Source: Nocardia acididurans
GTDB taxonomy: Bacteria > Actinomycetota > Actinomycetes > Mycobacteriales > Mycobacteriaceae
Assembly: GCF_016741815.1 (NCBI RefSeq)
Contig: NZ_JAERRJ010000005.1
Coordinates: 248,001 to 312,000, forward strand
Length of the DNA stretch: 64,000 nucleotides
Reading direction: 5' to 3'
Under the pieces are notes generated by a model, which made no database searches, was not told the DNA's origin, and saw nothing but the letters and a program-made list of their open reading frames with translations. Below, piece after piece: positions 57,892 to 64,000 of the stretch. How positions within the stretch are numbered: position 1 is the stretch's first letter; every line of letters begins with the position of its first letter. The position numbers and the translations under genes were made by a program.

Positions 57892-58950
57892 TTACCCGTT
57901 AGTCAGGTTGTGTCGAACCGTGGAGTCGAACGCGCCCTGGTAGGCGGGAATCACCTGCGTGTCGGAGTCGCCGTTCTCCTCCAGCGACCGGCGGATCGCC
58001 TCCTGCGCGGCGGGCGGCAGGGTGTGCAGGATCTGACGCACCCGCTCCCGACGACGCAGAACAGCCTGACGAACCGGCATACCCGGCTGCGCCTTCATCT
58101 GCGGGATGATGCCCTCGACCTCTTCGGCGCCGCCGTGGTGATGACCGGCATCGACCATCGCCTGCTCGCGGGCCATCTGGGCCTCGTCCTTCTCCTCCGA
58201 CATACCGATCGGACCGATCATGCGGCCGTTGAGGAACTGCTTCACCACCGGCTCGTCCGAGGTCAGCAGCACCTCACGAGGGCCGAACATGACCAGGTTG
58301 CGGCGGAACAGCATGCCGATGTTGTCCGGCACGGTACGCGCCAGGTTGATGTTGTGCGTCACGATCAGGATCGTCGCGTCGATCTGCGCGTTGATATCGA
58401 TCAGCAGCTGCGAAAGATAGGAAGTACGAACGGGATCCAGACCGGAGTCCGGCTCGTCGACCAGGATGATCTGCGGGTCGAGCACCAGCGCGCGGGCCAG
58501 ACCGGCACGCTTGCGCATACCACCGGAGATCTCACCCGGGAGCTTCCCCTCGGCGCCCAGCAGACCGGTGAGTTCGAGCTTCTCCATGACGATCTTCTTG
58601 ATCTCGGATTCGCTCTTCTTGGTGTGCTCGCGCAACGGGAACGCCACGTTGTCGAACAGGTTCATGGACCCGAACAGCGCGCCGTCCTGGAACAGGACGC
58701 CGAACAGCTTGCGGATCTCGTACAGCTCCTTGTTGGAGCATGTGGTGATATCGGTCCCGTCGATGTAGATCGAGCCCTTCTCCGGGCGCAACAGACCGAT
58801 CAGGGACTTCAGAAAGACGGATTTACCGGTACCGGAGGGGCCGAGCAGTGCGCTGACTTCCCCCGACGGCAGAGTCAGAGTGACATCCTGCCAAATTCGC
58901 TGCGAACCGAACGACTTGGTGATGCCCTCGGTCCTGACCTCGACGCCCAC
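57892..58950 (-). CDS. mkl: MCE system ATPase Mkl/MceG
   Basis: The 352-residue product is taken from GTG 58948-58950 because GGAGG lies 5 bp upstream. The frame is open further up, and an ATG at 59055 gives MRYSGRTY, which resembles the annotated M. tuberculosis Mkl start as I recall it, so a longer protein is possible. Motifs are Walker A GPSGTGKSVF, signature ISGGMRKRAGLARAL, Walker B ILVDEPDSGLDP and the switch in IVTHNINLA. The C-terminal extension with GPIGMSEEKDEAQMAREQ is specific to Mkl. It supplies energy to Mce complexes. It is the first gene of the mce operon here. Confidence 0.94.
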   Translation of the reverse strand: MGVEVRTEGITKSFGSQRIWQDVTLTLPSGEVSALLGPSGTGKSVFLKSLIGLLRPEKGSIYIDGTDITTCSNKELYEIRKLFGVLFQDGALFGSMNLFDNVAFPLREHTKKSESEIKKIVMEKLELTGLLGAEGKLPGEISGGMRKRAGLARALVLDPQIILVDEPDSGLDPVRTSYLSQLLIDINAQIDATILIVTHNINLARTVPDNIGMLFRRNLVMFGPREVLLTSDEPVVKQFLNGRMIGPIGMSEEKDEAQMAREQAMVDAGHHHGGAEEVEGIIPQMKAQPGMPVRQAVLRRRERVRQILHTLPPAAQEAIRRSLEENGDSDTQVIPAYQGAFDSTVRHNLTNG

Positions 58951-59235
58951 GCCAACCTCCACAATTTCATCAGACGAGCGCACTACTGCGGCGACCACTC
59001 GATAACTGAGCGCGCGGTGTGGCGCGTCACAGTAGGTTCGGCCACTGTATCGCATATGCCCCGTCTCGGACACCGCGACCTGACTCATGAGTAGCTGTCC
59101 CGCCTCTCCGCGACTTCAGCGCCCAACAGAGAGCCGTTCACCGCCACGCACGCGTGCCGCCGGTAATGTGCCGAACCTATTTTGGACGTACCCGGTGAGT
59201 TACCCGGACCGTACGAAATCTGTAGTCACGTACGC
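58951..59235. other. Upstream region of the mkl-mce operon
   Basis: This 285-bp non-coding stretch holds the mkl promoter, by position. On the minus strand TGCGATACAGT (around 59043-59053) is an extended -10-like element and TACTGT lies about 20 bp further down; neither has a convincing -35. No KstR-type palindrome is visible, so KstR control of this operon is not supported. Confidence 0.4.
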
Positions 59236-59274
59236 GAAAAGGGGCGGTCCCCATATTGGGAACCGCCCCTTTTC
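59236..59274 (-). terminator. Terminator of the rplJ-rplL operon
   Basis: GAAAAGGGGCGGT (59236-59248) pairs with ACCGCCCCTTTTC (59262-59274), forming a 13-bp stem whose 3' side on the minus strand ends in TTTTC. It lies 40 bp after the rplL stop and separates the ribosomal genes from mkl. Confidence 0.82.
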
Positions 59275-59313
59275 AGGCAGGATGCGGGAGTACCGCTACC
59301 AGGCCATCCGCAA

Positions 59314-59694
59314 TTACTTGACGGAAACCTTGGCGCCGGCCTCTTCCAGCTTGGCCTTGGCAGCCTCGGCGGCGTCCTTGGCGACCTTCTCCAGGATCGG
59401 CTTCGGGGCGCCCTCGACCAGGTCCTTGGCTTCCTTCAGGCCCAGGCCGGAGACGATCTCACGCACGACCTTGATGACCTGGATCTTCTTGTCGCCGGCA
59501 CCCTCGAGGATGACGTCGAACTCGTCCTGCTCCTCGGCGGCCTCGGCCGGGGCAGCAGCGCCACCGACGGCGGCGACGGCGACCGGAGCAGCGGCGGTGA
59601 CCTCGAACTTGTCCTCGAACGCCTTCACGAACTCGGACAGCTCCAGCAGGGTCATACCGGCGAAGGTCTCGAGCAGCTCTTCAACGTTGGCCAT
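59314..59694 (-). CDS. rplL: 50S ribosomal protein L7/L12
   Basis: The 126-residue protein starts at ATG 59692-59694 ([20 protein letters not shown]). The N-terminal dimerisation helix, an Ala/Val/Pro-rich hinge ([20 protein letters not shown]) and the C-terminal factor-binding domain ([20 protein letters not shown]) are all seen. It forms the L12 stalk that recruits translational GTPases. It lies 87 bp downstream of rplJ, before a clear terminator. Confidence 0.98.
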   Translation of the reverse strand: MANVEELLETFAGMTLLELSEFVKAFEDKFEVTAAAPVAVAAVGGAAAPAEAAEEQDEFDVILEGAGDKKIQVIKVVREIVSGLGLKEAKDLVEGAPKPILEKVAKDAAEAAKAKLEEAGAKVSVK

Positions 59695-59781
59695 TGAATT
59701 TCCTTTCGGTGTGTTCATCGCCGCGCGAACGGCGACGAAGAGGTTTGGGGTGGGTGGTGAAAAGAGAAGCAGGGATACCGC

Positions 59782-60309
59782 TTACGCGGCTTCCTCGGCG
59801 CGCTTCTTCTCTTCGAGGGCGGCGGCCAGGCGAGCGACCTGCGAGGCCGGGGCGGCGAACAGCCCGGCGGCCTTGGCGAGGTTGCCCTTCATGGCACCGG
59901 CCAGCTTGGCGAGCAGCACCTCGCGCGACTCGAGATCGGCGATCCGCTCGACCTCGGACACGGACAGCGCCTGGCCGTCCATGTAGCCGCCCTTGATGAT
60001 GAGCGCCTTGTTGTCCTTGGCGAACGCCTTCAGCGCCTTCGCGGCCTCGACCGGCTCACCCTTGATGAAGGTGATGGCGGTCGGACCGACGAACAGGTCA
60101 TCCAGGCCAGCGACGCCCGCCTCGGCGGCGGCACGCTTGACCAGGGTGTTCTTGGCGACGGAGTAAGTGGCGTCCGCACCCAGGGCGCGGCGCAGCTCGG
60201 TGAGCTTGCCGACCGACAGGCCACGGTATTCCGTGACGACGGTGGCCGTAGCAGTCTCGAACTGCTCCTTGATCTCCGCTACCGCGGTGACCTTCTCGGC
60301 TTTTGCCAT
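59782..60309 (-). CDS. rplJ: 50S ribosomal protein L10
   Basis: The 175-residue protein starts at ATG 60307-60309 ([20 protein letters not shown]). The segment [20 protein letters not shown] and the C-terminal helix [16 protein letters not shown], which binds L12 dimers, fit L10. It anchors the stalk to 23S rRNA. The 5' leader carries an L10-type regulatory structure. The frame is open further upstream but that part is leader RNA. Confidence 0.98.
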   Translation of the reverse strand: MAKAEKVTAVAEIKEQFETATATVVTEYRGLSVGKLTELRRALGADATYSVAKNTLVKRAAAEAGVAGLDDLFVGPTAITFIKGEPVEAAKALKAFAKDNKALIIKGGYMDGQALSVSEVERIADLESREVLLAKLAGAMKGNLAKAAGLFAAPASQVARLAAALEEKKRAEEAA

Positions 60310-60339
60310 ACTTCGCCTCCTCTCTGGATGGTCGGTTCT

Positions 60340-60590
60340 TTCGATGTGTGCCACCGAAATCCGCCACAGGGGCCGGCGATAAAGCAAACGCCCCGCGGAC
60401 GCAGAGGTCCCGGGGCGCACAAGAAAAACAACGCGAGCGAACTCGAACTGTTCATCCCAGCCTCGGCTCTCCCTGCGTGGGCCGCCGGCAATAACGCCGG
60501 ACCTTCGACTGCCTCGCGGCAGCAACCAACGGTCTTCGGTAGAACGATTTGGGGTGATCATCGAACGGATCGATGACCGTCGACAACTAT
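60340..60590 (-). promoter_or_regulatory. L10 leader (autoregulatory rplJ mRNA leader) with hairpin
   Basis: The minus strand upstream of rplJ has the look of the L10(L12)4-binding leader: GACCGTTGGTTGCTGCC, GGTCCGGCGTTATTGCCGGC and a CCACGCAGGGAGAGCCGAGG segment. Near its 3' end CGCCCCG (60389-60395) plus GGAC (60397-60400) pair with GTCC plus CGGGGCG (60407-60417), with one bulged base, followed by GTTTGCTTT. This could be an attenuator. Boundaries are approximate. Confidence 0.65.
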
Positions 60591-60622
60591 AGCCGACGGC
60601 CATCGATCCACCAAAACGGCCC

Positions 60623-60982
60623 TTACCCGTTGCCACCCGACAGCGAATGACTGCCCAGCGACAGCGCCGAACTCCCCGCGTTCAGCGGGGTCATCAGCAC
60701 ATTCAGCACCTGACACTGCACCGGCAGCGGCGTCGGGCTGGGCGGAGACTGAATGGGCAGCGGGCAGCCCAGCGTCATCGCCGACCCCGCGTAGGCGAGG
60801 TACAGCGGCGCGAAGGGCAGCAGATACAACCCGGACCCGTCACCCCAGTTGCCCGTACCACTGTCCGCGACCGGCGCGGGTTCCAGTGGCAGCGGCGCGG
60901 CCGTCGCGGCCGGGGCCGCCACGGCGACCAGTGCGGCTGCGGCGCACGAGAAAACAAGACGTCGCACGGAGAGCCCTTTCAT
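60623..60982 (-). CDS. Small secreted protein with Cys-Pro-loop, member A
   Basis: The 119-residue protein starts [20 protein letters not shown], with a signal peptide likely cut after ATAAP. The mature part has PVADSGTG, a hydrophobic stretch ([20 protein letters not shown]), then a Cys-x16-Cys loop full of proline (GCPLPIQ ... VQCQVL) and a Ser/Gly-rich end. It overlaps member B by 4 bp (ATGA), so the two are one operon. No known family. Members B, C and D nearby have the same plan. Confidence 0.7.
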   Translation of the reverse strand: MKGLSVRRLVFSCAAAALVAVAAPAATAAPLPLEPAPVADSGTGNWGDGSGLYLLPFAPLYLAYAGSAMTLGCPLPIQSPPSPTPLPVQCQVLNVLMTPLNAGSSALSLGSHSLSGGNG

Positions 60983-61272
60983 CGGTTGCCGCCGGAGATG
61001 CTGCTGCTACCCGAGTAGATGCCCCGCAGGAACGCGCAGTACGGGGGCTCGGGCGCCGGGTTGGGGTTGGTGTCGCCCGGAACCGTCTTACAGCCCATCA
61101 CCACCGCGGAGCCCAGGTAGGCCATATAGGGCGGCAGCATGAGGAAGTCGGATGATCCCGAATCGGCAACGGGGGCAACGGGTTCGATATCGAGAGGGGC
61201 GGCGGTGGCGGCCGGCGCCGCGAAGGCGCCCACCGCCAGGGCGGCGGCAGCGGAGAAGACGAGGCGTCGCAT
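60979..61272 (-). CDS. Small secreted protein with Cys-Pro-loop, member B
   Basis: The 97-residue protein is taken from ATG 61270-61272 (MRRLVFSAAAALAVGAFAAP). It has a signal peptide, then PVADSGSSDFLMLPPYMAYL, a Cys-x17-Cys loop rich in Pro and Asn (MGCKTVPG ... PPYCAFL) and a Ser/Gly-rich end ISGGNR, very like the end of member A (LSGGNG). Clear paralogue of member A. It is divergent from members C and D. Confidence 0.7.
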   Translation of the reverse strand: MRRLVFSAAAALAVGAFAAPAATAAPLDIEPVAPVADSGSSDFLMLPPYMAYLGSAVVMGCKTVPGDTNPNPAPEPPYCAFLRGIYSGSSSISGGNR

Positions 61273-61415
61273 GTGGACTCCTTCGGATGGTGCGTGATGC
61301 GAGTCCACGCACGCTGTCATGCGCACCCATGAAGGCCAAGACTGTAAAACTAGGGTATTTCACACTGACCGAACTCCGCTATGGTCTACGAACATCTTTG
61401 TTCGGAGGTAACCCC

Positions 61416-61694
61416 ATGATTCCACGTTTCACCAAACTCCTTGCCACGGTGACGATTTCCGCCGCCCTCACCGGCGTCGCCCTCTCCCCCGCCGCCCACG
61501 CCGCCCCGGCCGCCCAGCCGGTCGCCGATTCCGGTTCCAGTTCCGGTTCCAGCTCGGGCTCCACCGAGCTCCTCAACATCCTCGTCATGCCCCGCGCCGT
61601 CATCTACCTGCTCGTCTGCGGAATCTGGGGCGGCACCGAGCCCGACCCCCGCCCCCTCTGCAACGCCCTGAACAGCGGCAGCTCCAAGAGCTGA
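61416..61694 (+). CDS. Small secreted protein with Cys-Pro-loop, member C
   Basis: The 92-residue protein starts at ATG 61416 (MIPRFTKLLATVTISAALTG), with GGAGG 7 bp upstream. A signal peptide is followed by PVADSGSSSGSSSGS, a hydrophobic segment (LLNILVMPRAVIYLLVCGIW) and a Cys-x13-Cys loop (VCGIWGGTEPDPRPLCNAL), ending in NSGSSKS. It shares PVADSGS with members A and B although it is on the opposite strand. A small inverted repeat (CGAACA-TCTT-TGTTCG, 61389-61404) touches its ribosome-binding site. Confidence 0.7.
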   Translation: MIPRFTKLLATVTISAALTGVALSPAAHAAPAAQPVADSGSSSGSSSGSTELLNILVMPRAVIYLLVCGIWGGTEPDPRPLCNALNSGSSKS

Positions 61695-61708
61695 ATCCGG
61701 AGATCCTC

Positions 61709-61948
61709 ATGAAGCGAATACTCCTCACGGCCGTCGCCGCCGCAGCCCTCGGCAGCCTGGCCGCCGCACCGGCAAGCGCCGCCCCGAGCCCCGGCAACCC
61801 CGAAACCGGTTCCGCCGTCATCGATGTCGGTTCCTCGGCACTCCAGGCCGGCTCGGCCGCCATCGTCACCCCCATCGTGGGGAACCTCATCCGATCCCTG
61901 TGCACCATGAGCACCGGCGACCCGATCTGCGGTCTCCGCGACCTCTGA
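61709..61948 (+). CDS. Small secreted protein with Cys loop, member D
   Basis: The 79-residue protein starts MKRILLTAVAAAALGSLAAA and has a signal peptide cut near ASAAPS. The mature part (about 55 residues) is NPETGSAVIDVGSSALQAGS, a hydrophobic segment and a short Cys-x8-Cys loop (SLCTMSTGDPICGL) at the C-terminus. It lies 14 bp downstream of member C. It is the most diverged member; membership rests on size, layout and position. Confidence 0.62.
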   Translation: MKRILLTAVAAAALGSLAAAPASAAPSPGNPETGSAVIDVGSSALQAGSAAIVTPIVGNLIRSLCTMSTGDPICGLRDL

Positions 61949-61970
61949 CTACATCTGCGCGAGGAAAAGC

Positions 61971-62003
61971 GAAGGGCCGGTACGAGATTCGTACCGGCCC
62001 TTC
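61971..62003. terminator. Bidirectional terminator between the small secreted genes and rplA
   Basis: GAAGGGCCGGTACGA (61971-61985) pairs perfectly with TCGTACCGGCCCTTC (61989-62003). It lies between converging stops at 61948 and 62041, and GGGCTTTGCG follows on the plus strand. Confidence 0.8.
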
Positions 62004-62040
62004 GGGCTTTGCGTTGCTACGCGTTATCGCGTGGGAGGAC

Positions 62041-62751
62041 TCAGTCCTCTTCGGCGAAGTTGCGGGTGCGGTTCGGATCCACCGGGATGCCCGGTCCGGT
62101 GTTGGTCGAGAACGTCACCTTCTTGACGTAGCGGCCCTTCGCGGTGGAGGGCTTGACACGCAGGATCTCGTCGAGCGCGGCGCCGTAGTTCTCGGCCAGC
62201 TTCTTCTCGTCGAAGGAAGCCTTGCCGATCACGAAGTGCAGGTTGGCCTGCTTGTCGACGCGGAAGTTGATCTTGCCGCCCTTGATGTCGTTGACAGCCT
62301 TGGTCACATCGGGGGTGACGGTGCCGGTCTTCGGGTTCGGCATCAGGCCACGCGGGCCCAGCACGCGAGCGATACGACCGACCTTGGCCATCTGATCCGG
62401 GGTCGCGATGGCGGCGTCGAACTCCAGCCAGCCACCCTGGATGCGCTCGATCAGGTCCTCGGCGCCCACGGCGTCCGCACCGGCGGCCTCGGCCTCGGCG
62501 GCCTTGTCGCCCACCGCGAACACGATGACGCGGGCGGTCTTACCGGTGCCGTGCGGCAGGTTGACGGTGCCGCGGACCATCTGGTCGGCCTTGCGGGGAT
62601 CGACGCCGAGACGAACGGCGACCTCGACGGTCGCGTCGGTCTTGGTGGTCGAGGTCTCCTTCGCGAGCCGCGCGGCGGCCAGCGGGGCGTAGAGCGCCGT
62701 CTTGTCGACCTTGGCGGCCTGCTCGACGTAAGCCTTGCTTCGTTTTGCCAT
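62041..62751 (-). CDS. rplA: 50S ribosomal protein L1
   Basis: The 236-residue protein starts at ATG 62749-62751 ([20 protein letters not shown]). The family signature is [20 protein letters not shown], with [20 protein letters not shown] after it. L1 builds the mobile L1 stalk at the E site and autoregulates the rplKA operon in other bacteria. It lies 75 bp downstream of rplK and ends before a strong terminator, so rplJ is a separate unit. Confidence 0.98.
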   Translation of the reverse strand: MAKRSKAYVEQAAKVDKTALYAPLAAARLAKETSTTKTDATVEVAVRLGVDPRKADQMVRGTVNLPHGTGKTARVIVFAVGDKAAEAEAAGADAVGAEDLIERIQGGWLEFDAAIATPDQMAKVGRIARVLGPRGLMPNPKTGTVTPDVTKAVNDIKGGKINFRVDKQANLHFVIGKASFDEKKLAENYGAALDEILRVKPSTAKGRYVKKVTFSTNTGPGIPVDPNRTRNFAEED

Positions 62752-62826
62752 TTTTGTCTGTCCTTGTCTTAAGTCAGAAGTGGTACATGGGACTGGCAAG
62801 TCCCTCCCACCAGAGCCGGAAGGCTC

Positions 62827-63261
62827 TTACTCCGCGATGGTGATACCCATCGAGCGGGCGGTGCCAGCGATGATCTTCGCCGCGGCGTCGATGTCGTTGG
62901 CGTTCAGGTCTTCCTGCTTGGTCTTGGCGATCTCACGAACCTGGTCCATGGTGATCTGCGCGACCTTGGTGCGGTGCGGCTCGGCCGAACCCTTCTGGAT
63001 TCCCGCGGCCTTCAGCAGCAGACGCGCGGCGGGCGGCGTCTTCAGCTTGAAGTCGAACGAGCGGTCTTCGTAGACCGTGATCTCGACCGGGATGACGTTG
63101 CCACGCTGCGACTCGGTCGCCGCGTTGTACGCCTTGCAGAACTCCATGATGTTGACGCCGTGCTGACCCAGCGCCGGACCCACCGGCGGAGCCGGGTTGG
63201 CCTGGCCGGCCTGGATCTGGAGCTTGATGAGCCCAGCGACCTTCTTCTTCTTCGGGGGCAT
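62827..63261 (-). CDS. rplK: 50S ribosomal protein L11
   Basis: The 144-residue protein starts at ATG 63259-63261 ([20 protein letters not shown]). It contains [21 protein letters not shown], the L11 signature with the Pro-rich thiostrepton-binding region, and the C-terminal rRNA-binding domain ([20 protein letters not shown]). It lies downstream of nusG but separated from it by a terminator. Confidence 0.98.
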   Translation of the reverse strand: MPPKKKKVAGLIKLQIQAGQANPAPPVGPALGQHGVNIMEFCKAYNAATESQRGNVIPVEITVYEDRSFDFKLKTPPAARLLLKAAGIQKGSAEPHRTKVAQITMDQVREIAKTKQEDLNANDIDAAAKIIAGTARSMGITIAE

Positions 63262-63371
63262 CTTTCTTCCTTGGTTAGGTTCCTTACGGATCACCCGTAA
63301 GCCTTTTCAGGGACTTGCACCCGGGGCAGCAAGCAGCCCAGGGCACAACCCGTCAAGTCTATGCGAACGCG

Positions 63372-63410
63372 AAAAAGGCGGTGACACCGGGGCGAACCCG
63401 GGCCACCGCC
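63372..63410 (-). terminator. Rho-independent terminator of nusG
   Basis: On the minus strand GGCGGTGG ... TCACCGCC (63377-63410) forms a long GC-rich stem with a second inner arm GCCCGGG/CCCCGGT, followed by TTTTTC. It begins about 10 bp after the nusG stop. Confidence 0.82.
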
Positions 63411-63419
63411 TCGCTGCGA

Positions 63420-64000
<581 letters not shown>

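Noticed and set aside
59043-59055. Longer Mkl start MRYS at 59055 as the definite start
   Set aside because: It resembles my memory of the M. tuberculosis annotation, but GTG 58950 has a far better ribosome-binding site and the same bases look like an extended -10 element; kept as an alternative only.
58951-59235. KstR control of the mce operon, as for mce4 in mycobacteria
   Set aside because: No TnnAACnnGTTnnA palindrome is visible upstream of mkl.
61389-61404. LexA (SOS) box CGAACA-TCTT-TGTTCG upstream of small secreted gene C
   Set aside because: The actinobacterial SOS box needs GAAC-N4-GTTC; here the half-sites GAAC and GTTC are six bases apart. It stays a small hairpin next to the ribosome-binding site.

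Overview
The window is about 64 kb of high-GC DNA from a mycolic-acid actinobacterium, most likely a Nocardia species. The evidence is a complete mce operon joined to an Mkl/MceG ATPase, a mycobacterial-type rpoB rifampicin region, tandem DUF3558 lipoproteins next to rpsL, an FprB-type ferredoxin reductase, KstR-type operators, frequent GTG/TTG starts and many small secreted Ala/Pro/Ser-rich proteins. The genus call is inference from gene content; no rRNA or other marker is present.

Two blocks of the ribosomal/RNA polymerase superoperon frame the window, both on the minus strand. Right end, read from 64000 down: nusG (partial), rplK, rplA, a pocket of four small secreted-protein genes, the L10 leader, rplJ, rplL, then mkl-yrbEA-yrbEB-mceA to mceF and two Mce-associated membrane protein genes, then rpoB and rpoC. 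Left end: two DUF3558 lipoproteins, rpsL, rpsG and fusA (partial). rpsL and rpoB carry the drug-susceptible residues of the streptomycin and rifampicin target regions.

About 36 kb of accessory genes (roughly 3.5-39.4 kb) lie between rpoC and rpsL. In order: tyrosine catabolism (hpd) divergent from an Lrp-type regulator; a putative N-heterocycle uptake and oxidation locus (GntR regulator, 2-oxoglutarate oxygenase, ABC importer, and an amidohydrolase gene broken by a one-base frameshift); an AlkZ-like winged-helix protein with a quinone oxidoreductase; a receptor Ser/Thr kinase; an acyl-ACP thioesterase-like gene; a lipoprotein with an internally duplicated domain; fprB behind a perfect KstR-type palindrome; an NmrA-like reductase and an MFS exporter separated by three operator copies; a DsbA/CcdA thiol-redox pair; a MerR plus aldo/keto reductase operon with a classic 19-bp-spacer MerR promoter; ribA; an AhpD-like/GNAT/pirin run; an XRE regulator opposite a second aldo/keto reductase; a hotdog thioesterase with a KstR-like site; malate:quinone oxidoreductase; two paralogous membrane proteins facing a TetR regulator across three operator copies; a CGNR regulator facing an EamA exporter; and a pair of paralogous secreted proteins.

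The best candidates for undescribed biology are: the four-gene small secreted protein cluster, each protein with one Cys-Pro/Gly-rich-Cys loop, between rplA and rplJ; the operator-array loci at 21.2 kb and 34.9 kb; the broken amidohydrolase/oxygenase/ABC locus; and the tandem secreted paralogues at 37.4-38.9 kb. No CRISPR array, insertion sequence, prophage or tRNA gene was recognised.
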